The position numbers and the translations under genes are program-made. Positions 23,061 through 36,274 of a DNA stretch of 64,000 nt are shown here, piece after piece (the first letter of the stretch is position 1; every line of letters begins with the position of its first letter). Under the pieces are notes generated by a model that saw nothing but the letters and a program-made list of their open reading frames with translations, was not told where the DNA came from and ran no database searches. Location: the NCBI RefSeq assembly GCF_037975245.1, contig NC_092582.1, positions 7,233,001 through 7,297,000 on the forward strand. Direction: 5' to 3'. The stretch is from Apostichopus japonicus. Lineage: Eukaryota; Echinodermata; Holothuroidea; Aspidochirotida; Stichopodidae.

Positions 23061-26000
23061 GATTGTCTTTGTCGTTTAGCTCCATTTCATGAACAAAAGT
23101 CTGTTCAAAGTATCTCTTTCGAAATCCGGCTTTAGGAATCACAAATGATTTCGAGTTGTTTAGCATCGTGTTTGATCTCTAGGGTTAGGCAAATATGTCA
23201 CCAAAACAAAAAGGTGAAAAACGCCTACAGTGGAATTACGACCTTTTTAACCGGTTTCGAATCTCTGGACATCCCATCAGCGTCCATAGCCTAGCGGTTA
23301 GGGTATCCTCCTATTAAGTGAGAGGTCCGGGTTCGAATCCGGTGGAAGCTGGAAGTTTTTTTCACTATTCTGAATTTTCCGACTCACTACGATTTCAATT
23401 ATATATATTCCGTCAAGTCATGTACAAATTGGGATTAACCATTCAGACGCCGGAGAAAATATTCCGTTATTGTCCCATCAAAGTAAAGGACAGCACATTT
23501 GAATATTCAAATTAAAATCATTCATTCCCTTTCAAAAGAGGTAAATTTCTCTCGATCCTTTCTTTAGAAATTGCGATATCCTTATCAATATTTTTCAATT
23601 GAAAAAAAACATGCAAGAAGTGGAACGAATACTTTTCCAAGAAGTATTCGGTGACGTTGTTACGTTAAAATACCATCTATGTAATAGGTGTACATAAGTT
23701 TCCCATTATAGAGTAATGAAACTCAAGAATGGAATTTTTGTGAACAACAGTAAAAGTCAAAAACAAGCACTTATCTATTTTGTATCTATCTATATACCAG
23801 TGCCCGCAGTCGACGGAACAATTACTTTGAGTACAATAAGTTAAATTCTTTCGTTTCTTGTTCGGTTCCGTTGGATGCGCGAATACAGAGTTTTTATTAC
23901 GTCTATTCATGCAAAACTGCCCATGACCTTTCGATAAACTCATAACGTCATATTTCAAAATGACGTCAAACTACTATAGTAAATGCTTCTATCGATGGTG
24001 GATGCACGTATCTAAACATATGTTGCACGAAACCATGTACTTCAGAGGTAGAGGAGTGGATGTGAAAGTGGGGTCGTGGAAGCAGCCCACCACCCCTTTC
24101 ATGTCTAGCAACATTATGGGTAAAAATAAGATGAAATGCTATCAAATTAATGGCGTGGAAACTTTGCATTCTGAGGGATATCTAGGCTAAAATTAGGTCT
24201 GAAAGAATGGTTTTGCTTGTTACTCTTTATATGTGGTTGAGAAAGTGGTGTGACCCCACCCTCTGCCCTCGATTCCTCCACCTTTTTGACTCAGCGACTT
24301 TATTATACTTCAATCGCTATATCTCAATAATTCATTGAGATAGTGTATTTATCAGTGCATTTCTTGACCATAATTACCTTTTTAAGAAAATTAAACCAAG
24401 ATAGAGTCTCGGGGGGGGGGGGGGGGGTTGAGAAGGGGGAAACGAAAATCATCTCACGATTTAACTGATACTCTCAACAACAGTATCATTCCATCGAGAC
24501 TGTGACGGTGTGACCCGTTGTCTGTCGCCTGAAATTGTTAATTGTTGAATACTTAATATGCAGAATATACAAATGCACATGCCTCGTTCACAAACTGTTG
24601 AAATACTTGAATTACATTTCTGAACTTATCCTTTCGGTGAGATTACTGACCATGAAGTTTTGTATTTTTTTACTACGCAGACTCAAACACGTGATGTAAG
24701 TGGAGTAATTCATCATTCCTCTGTCGATTCTATTTCTGGTTTAAATGCCCACCTCGGTGACGTCAGCGTGTTTGATCAAGAAGAGGTAAATATTGAATTG
24801 ACATTCAAATTGTGACAATGAATTTGTTTAACCCTATATATTGAACTGTTATCGCGAACTATTTTTGGGGGGAGAAAACACTGAAATAAATTAATAGATC
24901 TAGTTTGTCGTCAAAGTAGACTAACGGTAGATCAACTGCTCATGTGAACGAAATTTAAGTCTAACACAATTTTTCAAATTTAGAACACTTCAGCTAATAA
25001 TACACACCAAGGTTATGCTACTACAACGCTTGGCACTGGGCTACGACACAGGGTTAGGCTGATGGCGATGTACATATACGTCAATGGTAGGCAATCACAA
25101 CGCGAAGAACTGGCAACTTCAGCTCAACATGTAAGCAAAGCAGATATTGCAATACCTAATAGGCCAAACGTAGGCTTGTCAGCCAGTACATGTCAATGGG
25201 AGACAACGTCACTTGTATCTATCAAATACAGCTTAGTGTTTAAATAATATTGCTTCAACACTTGAAAGACTATACCAACGGTTGAGCCAATGCGTCTGTC
25301 AGAGACCTCGTTAACCCTTTTAAAGAGTTTTTGGTCATCTGTAGACTCTTTACTCTTCCCTCTTCCCAGGGGCGTAGCGAGCGGGGGGTGTGGGGGGGGG
25401 TGTCACACCCCCCCAATAATTTGGTCGCTGTCGGCAAATTTTGGGTCTGTCGGCAAAAGGTGAAAAGGTGAAGAGAGCGGAAGGGGAAGAAAGAAGGAAA
25501 GCTGAATAGAGAAAAGGAGAACGGGAGCTTCTTCCGTGCCAAACTTGACTTAAAATATGCACCAGATTGCATCTAAGGACGTTTCAAAACTAAAAATTTT
25601 CCAAAGGGGAGGGGTAGACCCCCTACCCTTAGACCCCTCCCCCATTTCAGTCACCACTTCCAGATCCGTCGGCAAATCAAATTTGACTTAAAATATGCAC
25701 CAGATTGCATCTAAGGACGTTTCAAAACTTAAAACTTTCCAAAGGGGAGGGGGACACCCCCTCCCCTTAGACCCCTCCCCCATTTCATTCACCACTTCCA
25801 GATCCGTCGGAAAATCAAATTTGACTTAGAATATACACCAGATTGCATCTAAGGACGTTTCAAAACTAAAAACTTTCCAAAGGGGAGGGGGACACCCCCT
25901 CCCCTTAGACCCCTCCCCCATTTCAGTCGCCACTTCCAGATCCGTCGGCAAATCAAAAATCTCCACACCCCCCAACAAAAACCCCTTCGCTACGCCCCTG

Positions 26001-27643
26001 CCTCTTCCTCGTCATCTCAATATTGCTGACTTCACTATCTTTCATTGTTTTTGCCTTCTAGATTGGTAATATTCCAGATCTGCTGATCAACCACTTGACG
26101 TTCCTTAAACTGACCGAGGGCGCTCTTAGACTATATCAACAAGACGAGTTAGTCCTCAAGATTGTCGATGATTCCCAGACGACATATGAACGTCAACTAG
26201 AGACAATCATCAAAAACGTTGTAAATATCAGGAAAACAATCAATATCATTGTGAGTATAGTTATGTTTTATATTATAAGTAGACTTGAGGCAAACATTTT
26301 TTTTCAACGGATCTTAATTAAGCATTTACCCGAATATACGATTTCCCAGCAACAAACGGAACTGCTCTATTTTTAATATATAAATATATATTTTTATCAA
26401 TCTATCATGTTTGGAGCATTCAGTTTTTTTCAGATATAAATGCAAATTCATTCCATATTCAAATTTCTAATGAACTAAGTAAATTTAATAACTGGTTTTC
26501 TGCCAATAAACTATCACTTAATATTGGCAAAACTAATTATATTGCGTTTAATACTTCCAGAAATTTTAGCTGGGATAAAGATATCACCATGGGTGGTATA
26601 ATTCTAAAACAAGTTTATACTACTAAGTTTTTAGGTGTATATATTGATTATAAGCTTTCGTGGCATGAGCACATTTCTACAGTATGCAGGAAAGCAGCGA
26701 AAAGCGTTGGGATTTTATCAAAGTTGAAATTTCTCCTACGAGAGCGCATATTAAAGACTCTCTACCAAACTCTGGTCGTTCCACACATCTCATATTGTTC
26801 AATTATCTGGTCTGGCACGCCAGAAACCAATCTTCATCCTCTTATTATTCTCCAAAAGAAAGCCATGCGCCACATTTCACGTGTTGCACCTCGTTAACAC
26901 ACAAATCAACTTTTCAAGAATCTCAATTTATTAAAAGTTACCGACATTTTTCGTGTAAATCTTGCCACGTTTGCATATAAGGCATGGAATGGCTTATTGC
27001 CAAACACATTTCATGATTTTTTAACTAGTAACAGTGTGATACATCACCACAACACACGGAATGCTGATAATGCACATTACTTTTCTTATAAAACATCAGT
27101 TGGGAGGCTTCGTCTTAGAAATCGTGCAATAAAGACATAGAATTCCATAACAGAGAGCTTCAAAACCAAAGTATCCAGTAAAATATTCAAAAAGCATCTG
27201 ACCAAAGACGTTATATCCAGATATTAATAAGTCACCCATTCATTTGCACGATAACAAATCATTATCGTAAATATTATCACCATATATAGTATTCATTGAT
27301 TGTCGAATTATTCTATTTTGTATTGTTATGTAAATACTTTTCTTCTTTCCTTTATACAGGGAGTCTTCTACTTTGATAAGCTGTTGTACGCTTTTTGGAA
27401 GACTTCCTTCACACTGTAAATTTACACGTGAAAAACAAATAAATGAATCAAATCAAATATTTCATTCAGATCCAGATATTCGGACGTACCTTTGACTCTG
27501 GATCCGTACAAGAGGTGACCTTTGACGCATGTGACATCACTACCACGACCTGCATAACAAGACGAGGCTTATACATACTACAAGAGTTCGACTATTACTT
27601 GAGAATAGCAAGACGGAATTTTGTTACTATGGCTTCGTCTTAG
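21876..27643 (+). CDS. Helical cytokine-like secreted protein, copy 2 (six exons)
   Basis: Exons: 21876-21894, 22752-22912, 24681-24785, 24984-25130, 26062-26250, 27470-27643, with lengths, phases and splice sites as in copy 1. All exons are open; the product is 264 residues. It is the same protein subtype as copy 1 (FGLFFLL signal core, K50, MASS C-terminus) with a few changes: T to A in the signal core, D96N, Y to F and H to R in exon 5, and S to T in the last exon. Intron 4 carries a hAT miniature element. Intron 5 is mostly replaced by a LINE fragment that ends about 15 bp before the exon-6 acceptor, so splicing of the last exon (helix D) may be altered. Confidence 0.68.
22973..23059. repeat. 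(TA)n microsatellite in intron 2, unit 2
   Basis: TA repeat at the same place as in unit 1, of slightly different length. Confidence 0.95.
23280..23349 (+). repeat. tRNA-derived SINE head, unit 2
   Basis: A better-preserved copy: A box TAGCCTAGCGGTTAGG, B box GGTTCGAATCC, and an acceptor-like pairing of GCGTCCA with TGGAAGC (6 of 7). The anticodon arm does not fold convincingly, so it is scored as a SINE. Confidence 0.7.
24410..24427. repeat. Long poly-G tract
   Basis: Uninterrupted G run in intron 2 of copy 2. Similar G runs of 8-18 occur at matching places across units (for example near 162, 451, 2827, 6091, 12281, 28178), nearly all on the plus strand and variable in length. Confidence 0.9.
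25367..26000. mobile_element. hAT-type miniature element with internal tandem repeats
   Basis: Terminal inverted repeats CAGGGGCGTAGCG / CGCTACGCCCCTG are flanked by the 8-bp target duplication CCTCTTCC (25359-25366 and 26001-26008), the hAT signature. The interior holds three copies of a roughly 139-bp G/C-skewed repeat starting near 25543, 25683 and 25821. No transposase, so non-autonomous. It sits in intron 4 of copy 2 and is absent from the other three units. Confidence 0.85.
26430..27455 (+). mobile_element. 5'-truncated LINE fragment replacing intron 5 of copy 2
   Basis: It encodes the region just after the reverse-transcriptase catalytic motif, through the thumb and C-terminus: NNWFSANKLSLN, then FLGVYIDYKLSWHEHI, then ILKTLYQTLVVPHISYCSIIW. 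In-frame stops at 26895 and further on show it is dead. The 3' end is AATCAAATCAAAT. It replaces about 390 bp of the intron found in unit 1 and stops just short of the exon-6 acceptor. Confidence 0.8.
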
Positions 27644-28996
27644 GCTTCGCCATCCAGTCGTTTGTTGCATTTTGTCCCAAGCATCGAGAAGGCAACTCAC
27701 TATTGATGTCAAAAATGTGTGTACTTTTCTGTTTTCATTATTAGTATGTGCAATTCTGTTATCCATAAAAGCAAACTGTGATATTCATCATAAAATTGTG
27801 TATATTGTTTTTTTTATTAGTTTTAAGGCCTTTTAATTAATGTTCTTTTGCAATATTTACATTATTTTCTTTGAAAAGGATTCCTATGTGCTATTGTTTC
27901 AAGAAAGTAATATAAACACTACTTACATTACTCGTCATTAGTTTCTTCATTTGGTGAAACAATCTAGAAAGAACTTCATAACGAAAGTCTACTTTAAAAT
28001 ATTTTAAAACGATAATATCATAAATATTCATGAATTTATATTAATTTATGATGGAGGTGATTTATAGTTTATACTATAAGTTTCTTTATCACATGATTTT
28101 TTTATGATTATTCGCAACGTGTACAATTTTGGGTCAATGTTACTCATTCCGCCCGGCACGTTGATGGTCTATCTGGGATGGGGGGGGGGGGGTGGGGCAG
28201 TGTGTATGCCGTAATTTTCAATTTATGCGCAATATCATTACTTGCGGTATGGTTACACTGTTCCATGTTTATGATGTCAATAGTGACGTCAAAGAAGAAG
28301 AGAAAATACAACAATTTCTATTACATCCCTATCTCACCGTTATCATTTGGATTTTTGTTTGAAAATCAATCATTATAACGAATTACAGATTTTATTTTTC
28401 CTTTCTTCTCTTCTTGACTGTAGTTTGTCTGGCAAAAGATCATCACTAAATTATCCTAAGAAACACTTTATAGCATGATTACCTTTCTGGATAGTTCCTT
28501 CTTATGGAAAAGGGTATTTAAATCTAAGCTAATTAAGTTTGTTTGTGGAAAACATTTCAATTTGATTCATATTGTTACTTACTTTCAAATATCCGTCCCT
28601 ACAGTTCTATATATTTTTCTTCTGGTGAGAGGCATATTGTGTCTAATAGTAACGTTATTTAGTCAAGCGTACTGCTGTGTTTCCAAAAATTGTGTCTTCT
28701 TGTTAGTTACATAACTATATAACTAATTTAATTAAATAAATAACTAATAGTTTTAAATACGTTTTGCAAATCTGTCGTACATGTTATTAGTATTTTATAT
28801 ATACTGTAAGTGATCGCTAAATAAACAGGAATACGGCACTTTAAAATATCGTTATTATTTTATTTCCACATTTTATCTCTATCTCTCTTTTTCCCAATCT
28901 CTCTCTTTCACTATTCCAACCCCCCTCCCCTCTCTCTCTATATTATCCCCTATCCCTTTCCGCCTATGATTGAAGGATGGGGTACTTTTCCGTTTA

Positions 28997-30153
28997 TTAT
29001 TGAAACAATTCTGGCTTGGTGTTAGAGAACATCATTCTGATCATACAAGGCATTAATCCACCCCTATCCACCCAACCTTCTCCCATTTCTGGAGTACTGT
29101 CGTTCTTAAGTTCAACGTAGCTATAGATAAAACCTTGTAAAGACCCAATCATGTCAACATTTTTGTAAGAAACCGTAAAGCACCCCCCCACCCCCTTGTG
29201 TTACAAGATTTGTGGGAATCATACACTCAACATGTTTGGAGGCAAAAGCAGCTACCTGAAAATAATTTTGTACATCTCTCTCCATAAAACTAAACTCGGC
29301 ATGTAAACAGAAGGCACAAGGTTAATTCGATTCAGAACAATCTCCATTGTAGACAAAAAATAAAAAAATTGTTTCGTCTTGAAACAATGATGAACGAGTA
29401 ACAAAGAATAACTTCTGCTCCCGCTCTTTGCTTCACAGTTCATTACTATACTGTACTAATATCCCTTTATGTCAAATAATCGATCCCACATTCAAACTTC
29501 AATTGTACTGCTCCACACGAAATCATTTTCCTGATTCAGACATTTAATTGTCTGCAATTAAACGTTTGCCAAAAACGCTGGAAGTAGCCAGGAAGGTTAG
29601 AACCCACAGGAAATTTAACTTTGAACAATTTTAGCAGCTGCAACCATCATTAACTATTGGGCCTTATCTTCAGACTCTCTTGATTATAATATTATTGGTG
29701 AAACTTTTCTATAGTGGAGAGAGTTGCTTGAAGTCGAGTAATATAGCCGACAAAAGATGACAGGGCTGCTTTATAGGTGGTCATATTCTCTGGCTGACTC
29801 TTCAGCCCAAATTCATCACTTTGAACAAGTCTGATAGCGTCCCCCATCATGAATGTGAATTCGGCATGTTTCACTATCAAGTCCTGAATATCATCAATCT
29901 GAATAAAAAATTAATGCAAAATGTTAGCCTTTAACCTTTTACAGTGAGGGCTGAATTCTCGAAATAGTGCTAATGGCCACCCAATGGCATGTATTCATCG
30001 ATCGTTTGAGGGTTCATTCGAAATTTGATGACATATGAACAACGTGAAGTAGTGATTACTCACTGAGATGGTATGATTTTGTTTTATACTGTTCACTAGC
30101 ATACCGATAGTACGGGCAGTATGAATATTCATAAAGGTGAAGAACTGTTTGTA
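28997..30153 (-). CDS. Antisense cytokine-like paralogue, unit 2 (3' exons)
   Basis: Minus-strand exons 30153-30064 (30 codons, donor GTGAGT) and 29898-29692 (68 codons plus TAA) correspond to those of unit 1. The last exon-like segment (29158-28997) has lost the AG next to its inner acceptor (now AT). Its longer version is frameshifted in the G-rich stretch near 29190. The C-terminus after the 63-codon conserved block is EKFHQ and stop. The likely product lacks helix D. Confidence 0.4.
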
Positions 30154-31505
30154 CTGTTAGTAAGAGTGCCTAAAATCAATTGAAGAACGGCATAAGGAGT
30201 ATTAGCATTAGGACATTGTCCCAACTGGCTGGTCGTGGGTGTGGGATGGGGTAGGGGTGATATTTTCTAAATCATGGGTCCATTTTTCAGTACAGCTGTC
30301 ATCCTGGTCGTAAAGACTTAGCAAAATCGTAAATTTATGGGACGTCTAATTTTCTTTGGACATGTAGCAATTATTGCACTTCATTATATTTTAGTTATAA
30401 TATTTGAAAAGTGTGCTTTAGTTTTCAGGAGGAAAGAGTGGTTGTGTAGTGGATGGGAAAGGGGGGGGGGGTGTTGCTGCTCATAATCCGATCAAGACAA
30501 CCAGCAGTATGTAATTACCTCTGCTTGACGAAAGACTACGTAATAGTTAAAGAAATTTTTCTTCCCCGAGACAGTGAGAACTGAAGAGGGCAACACGACA
30601 ATGTTCTCGTTTTGGAAACGCTGAGTTATCTGAGAAAATACTTTTTAAGAAAAGTCACCCAGGAAAGAAATTAACAGCTCGGCCATGTGACTCTATACCA
30701 ACTAAGTACCACACACCTCGATTGGAATGTAGCAATATGGTGTATTGTGGATTCCTCTTCCGTTGGAGTGGGGGGGGGGGGAGGACGTCCGGAAAGAATC
30801 CTACCATGTAAAGGAACACGTTCAGCCATTACAACAGAAGAATATTGCAGAACTTTTGTAAAGATTAAATAGTTAAATTATCAAGGAATGTAAGCACGTC
30901 CGGTCATTTTCAAACAAAAATTGTGTTTTTCCCCGCCTCTCCTTTGACCATTATGCAACAGATCACTATTCAAACAGAAACACACACACACACAGATAGG
31001 CCATGGTCACACACTGCCCTCCTCTTCAAGTTTTTCTTGTCCTAGAAATTATGAAGTAAGTGTGTTCTCCTGTTGAACAATAAGTAAATACTAACAATGC
31101 ATCCATGCACTGTACAAATACTAAATACAGGAGATCAACTGAATGGGCTACATGGTGTGACTGTTCCAGTGATGCAGTCATTGTAATTGTGCACATTTTT
31201 TCTACAAATAAATGACTAAATGGACATAAATATAGTTTCATCTTTTAAACTGCAAAGAGGCTTGCAGTCACTTGCAGGATTACAATCTAAATTAAAATCA
31301 TATGCAAACAGATTGATGATTAGTTTTGTGAGCCATAAACTACTTTAAGGACTTCATGTTTGAAATAAACCCCTCCCAAAAGAAAATTTGTCATGCGCAA
31401 TAAATGTTAGTCCAAACTTCAAGTATAAATTGCATCCAAACTTAAATGTTTTCAGATCTTGACCTCTGTCAACTATTTTACCTTTTCTTTAGAGACCATT
31501 GCTGG

Positions 31506-31877
31506 CAGTGGCGTAGGAAGGTACTTTTAAGTGGTGGGGGGGGGGGCTGAAGACTGATGGACGGCCTGGGGGAGGGGTTTAAGGGGAGGGGGTGTCCCCC
31601 TCCCCTTTGGTTTTTTTTTGCATTTCCAGGTGGCCTCAGATGCAATTTGGTGCAATATAGCACACTTCAACATCCACTCCATTTTGTAAACTTAATTTTG
31701 TATTTTCACCTGGCCTTAGATGCAATTTGGTGCTCCAAATGAGATTTTTTTTCTCATTTAGAAATGAAAAAGGGGTTTTCTGACTTGCGAACCGGGGGGG
31801 CGGAATAATACTTCCGCCCCTCCACATTTTTTACTGGGGGGCTGGCGCCCCCCAGCCCCCCGGTTCCTACGCCCTTG
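31506..31877. mobile_element. hAT-type miniature element, unit 3
   Basis: Ends CAGTGGCGTAGGAA and TTCCTACGCCCTTG, with the 8-bp target duplication ATTGCTGG on both sides (31498-31505, 31878-31885). Units 1, 2 and 4 keep the empty site. The interior matches, in reverse, the element at 62382-62749. Confidence 0.85.
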
Positions 31878-32471
31878 ATTGCTGGCCTTAGACCTCCATA
31901 GCAAACAAGATATTTTTTTAATACTCAAACTGTCATATTACATGTGAAGTTGATAAACAAAGTACTTCTTGATCTATCATGTCTACAAGCCAATGTATCA
32001 CATAGACAAAAATATATAGCATTACCATCACATATGCTTCCTTTGCGTTTGGCAGGGAATTAATATCAAAACTGATATTCATCAGCACATAGTATACATC
32101 TACTGATGGTGACGACTTAAAATACTGCATCAACATAAGACGGATATTCACCATCTTCATTTACCTGCGAACCTGTGCTTGATTGACACATATGCAATTG
32201 GGGCATCACTTAATATATTGATATTTACAGCTTGAATTGATATCCTAGCAATATTGCAGCTAGTACATATTATTACTTGATATCATGCAACATTCATATC
32301 CCACCAATCCTATCATAGCTCCTTACCCACAGCTCCTATTAAACGCATGTACAACCCATGCAAACCATATACATAAAGGTACAGATTCTGAAGTAAGGAA
32401 AATATAGTAGCATACCTTATACTGCACCAAGTTGTGAAACTTGTATTCAGTGCTAGCTTTTCCACTGCTCA

Positions 32472-32741
32472 TCAAGGGCACATCACTGGTCGAGTGTCGC
32501 AGTTGAAGCAGATGACCAATACTTCAAGGGGAGGGTTGGGAACAAAACTGGCAACCGGTGTAAGAGGGTACGGAGGATTCAATGTATGCTGTTTGAACAT
32601 TTCGTCTAAAATTTTTCCATGCACTGACCTCTTCCTCCTTCTTGGTGCTGGAAGTTTCTCTATGCTGACCTCATGAGCCAGATGATACATAGATGGAGTT
32701 TGATGGTACTGCTCCGTCACATATATTTTCAGTTGAAACAT
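32472..32741 (-). other. Unrecognised coding-like ORF, unit 3
   Basis: Same ORF as in unit 1, with one residue change (LAP to LTP in the proline-rich stretch). Confidence 0.25.
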
Positions 32742-34289
32742 GTGGCTTATTGACCACAGATAGGCATTTTGTCACATATAGGTATTTGTTCATGCTTCTT
32801 CTAATGAAAAAAAGTCTTCTACGGAGGCATATTTGCAGGGAAACTTTTGAAGATGAATAACATGAAGAACTTTAATAGGTAAATGTAAAGTTTCCTTAAT
32901 TAAGGGAAGGAGAGGGGCTAGGGGAGTCTTCAATTTTGGAATTTGAGAGAGAATGACAAGGTACTTGCAACTAGCTATCACTAGCTATCACTATCACCCA
33001 AAACACATACATGTGTAAAAAATATCTTCTTTTGGAATTTTGATAAATACTCACTAAACCTGTATTTGTTACCATCTCATTTACCAACAACCATTTATAG
33101 GAATCACTGCAGTAGAGATTAACTACAATAATTACATACTTTTAAAAAAGAAAAGGTGCAGTTTGTAGTTTAACAATGAAAATTGGTGTGCACTATGTTT
33201 TCAGTTACTGTAAATGCTTTGTTTTTATACAACTGTGTTAAAGTCCACCAATATCGAACAAATAGCATTGTACAGGTAAAGCACATGCCAACAGATTATT
33301 TATCCTTCAACACACTATTTGGTTAAACAAGATCACCATAGCAATATGCAGATTCACAAACATGCACAAAAAATGTAGACCATTCCAGTAATATGTAACA
33401 TGTATATATCCCAGGATTGTGGTGAAATTTCTGTTTCGTTGAAACAAAACGTTTCCGCTGAACCAAAACGTTGTTTTCCGCACACAAATTTGTCAGCGGA
33501 AATTTTTTTTCAGCGGAAAGTACTGTTTTTTGAGGGGGGGGGGGTGGGGGTGGGAGGAGCAAAGTGCTTACTGAAATGATTAGGCACATGGAAGGATTTA
33601 GGAGGATGGAGAAGACTGTAGCAGGATAAAATGTAACTCCGAGACTAGACTATTATTAGGATAGCTTAGGTTGTAGCTTAGGCTGTAAGCACAAGTTTAA
33701 TTTTATTTTAACAGCGCCACCTTATTTGGTTGTAGTTTCCGATATGGCATGAAGGTGAAAAAAGGTGAGCTGATGTGACGATTTGGTCTCGCTAAGTTTC
33801 ATCCTTTAGGGGACGGGCGGGGGGTGGGTGTCCTTTGTGATATTTTCACATTACCAATAACAGCGTCCCTTTGCCCTTTAATCCGAAATGTACTTGCAGT
33901 CGTGTCTTGTACACCTGTCCTGTATGAACACTTAAAAGCAAGCCAGTGTGCACTTGTGACATCATGTAGCCTTGTACTTGTAGAATCCCCACTTTCGTCA
34001 CCAAGGGACCAAATTAAGATAGGCCTAGGCCTAGCCTATGCCCAAAAGAATGGCACTGTGTGATATGGTCAGTGATCATAACCCGACTAAAAACTAGGCA
34101 TATAACCTAACAAAACAAGTTACACTTCTCTGAACAATAACATTGGTACCACTATTAGTAGTAGTAGTAGTACTAGGCCCTAAGTAGCCGAATTTCAATT
34201 AGGCATATCCTACTGTACGACTACGAGTAGTTAGGCCTAGGCCTACGAACAGTAAGGCCTTACGTTAGGCTAGTAAGTAGTAGTAGAAC

Positions 34290-34940
34290 GGGTACCGTTG
34301 TTTTCCGCACACGTTACTTTCCGCTGAAACAAAACGGTGTTTTCCGCAAACAAATTTGTCAGCGGAAAACAACTTTTTTTTCAGCGGAAAGTAACGTTTT
34401 TTTATTGGAGGGACAGAATCACTTACTGAATTGATTAGGCACATGGAATGATTTTGGAAGGTGGAGAAGATAGGATTTAACTGTAACAGGATAAATCGGC
34501 CATGATTTCAGATGTAACTCGTAAGAAAGGCGGTGCAAAATGCGTGTTCGACTATTAAAACAGCCCTTACTTATACAGCCATTTCCAGCGAAAATCAAAG
34601 ATACCGCCTTTTACAACTTTTTTTTAAAACTATCATTACGCCGACCGCAGTTTTAATACTTTATTAGATAGTCAATCCTTCATAACGCGGGTGTCCCTTT
34701 GCCCTTTTATCGGCCGACCACCACATACTTCTTTAATAATCCCTAATTACACACCCCCAAGCCTCTGTATTATAAGCAGCTTAACTTTTCTGACATGAAC
34801 TCATCCTGCCTGAATTTGGTATCCTAAAATATGCGGAAAATATAGTATACAGGAAGGTGAAAAAAAAGGTGTTTTCCGCAGAATTTTTCAGCGGAAAGTA
34901 ATCAGCGGAAAGTAACGTATGCGGAACACAACTGAAACCT
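34290..34940. mobile_element. Miniature element with 8-bp duplication, unit 3
   Basis: Absent from the other units and flanked by AGTAGAAC on both sides (34282-34289, 34941-34948). Imperfect inverted ends (GTTGTTTTCCGC against GCGGAACACAAC) and internal CAGCGGAAA motifs. It shares sequence with the block near 2740-3200 that is fixed in every unit, so that block is probably an older member of the same family. Confidence 0.7.
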
Positions 34941-35255
34941 AGTAGAACTGGTATCTGTTATCTTTAACATACGCCTATCAATTTCACTATGACATAAATG
35001 CACTTACTACATGAATATTACCCAGGTCGGAAGGGTTGGCAGAGTCCTGGTTGACTTATTATCTAATTCGATTCTGCGTATAACCAGGCATTTAACTTGT
35101 TTGATGTTGGTTAAAGGCTTACAGCACAGTGTATAGTGTATGTTGGCAACAACAATCATGTCGGTAGAAATTGTCAATGTCTTTAGAGTTAGCATCCCAG
35201 TCGCCTTCTGTGATATCCGACTATCAAAAGTCTCCTTGAATGGCTTGTAAGGGTC

Positions 35256-35357
35256 CACGATAGTAATCGTGAAATTCATAACATGTGTGATGAAGTTATA
35301 ACACAGCACGATAACTATCGTGGATCACCATTAGCAAGAACCACGATAGTTATCGTG
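35256..35357. repeat. Triple inverted-repeat cluster, unit 3
   Basis: Same arrangement. Here the first copy is changed (35256-35271, GTAATCGTG) and the other two are intact. Confidence 0.65.
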
Positions 35358-35731
35358 ACGACACCAGAATCGGGTGTCCATATGTACTTTTGTTCTATCC
35401 ACTCGCTGAAATAGAGCTATATAGGATTCACGAGCTTGCGATAACTTCGCCACCTACACACAGATATAGGGTTCTAAGATATACTCCACAGAGTAAACTA
35501 AAAGTAAGTATTTCTCTTCCGACATGTGTTGATGTGTTTCAAAATCGCTAGCATACGGTCGCCAAAATCTGTGCAGCTTTTGGGAGTTCACTCCCTGTCA
35601 ATAACGTTGAACACAATCGGTTAAAAATAATCGGTCTACTGAACATACCCCCTTGAGAGACGATCTCGCCTGCAGGTTTACAAGTGACTTCAGTTAGGAA
35701 GCTTGCGGAAATTGCTGGTCGAATCGGATAA

Positions 35732-36274
35732 CAATCAATCAATTCAATTCATTTTTTTCAATTCATAAGACTTTATTTCAATCTCTTGTATTAAAGTATG
35801 CAACTTTGACAATAGACGTGGGTAAATTTACAAGAGAACAAGAGATTGAGGAGTGCCAACAAGAAGCTCTGCAGAGCTTGTTTACGTTGACACCCCTTTA
35901 CAAATAAAATATAGAAAGAAAGCTTAAGTATACAGAGAAAACAGAACAAAGATGGCAAAGAAAGGAAATACAAAATCAATGATAGTTTGATATAAGATAC
36001 TCTTTAAGACGTTTTTTGAAGGTGTTCAAAGTTTTACAACCAGTAATGGTAGTAGGGAAGGATTTCCAAAGTTTTACGCCGACATAACGAATACCAAGTT
36101 GTGAAGACCTAAGTCTAAAGTAAGGAACAGTCAAGTGATTTGGCGCACAGTTAGGATAAGGATCGTTACGTAACTGAAAATAGTTACGAAAAGTCGACGG
36201 AGCATTATCATGTAACCAATTGAAAATAAAAATACCAACATAGTAACGATTTATATCATAGATACTAAATCGCT
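35732..36274 (-). mobile_element. Non-LTR retrotransposon tail, unit 3
   Basis: Same inherited fragment as in unit 1. Confidence 0.75.

Larger units (their letters stand above)
14470..30297. repeat. Tandem array unit 2
   Basis: Second direct copy of the unit and the longest one. It carries two insertions absent from the others: a hAT-type miniature element in intron 4 (25367-26000) and a LINE fragment that replaces most of intron 5 (about 26430-27455). It lacks about 150 bp near 21443 that units 1 and 3 keep. Outside the listed genes and elements (14470-16200, 17100-18300, 19350-21700) I see repeats and unassigned AT-rich sequence only. Confidence 0.9.

Noticed and set aside
26589-26897. 102-codon ORF as a host gene
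   Set aside because: It is the thumb and C-terminal region of a LINE reverse transcriptase with in-frame stops on the same frame.
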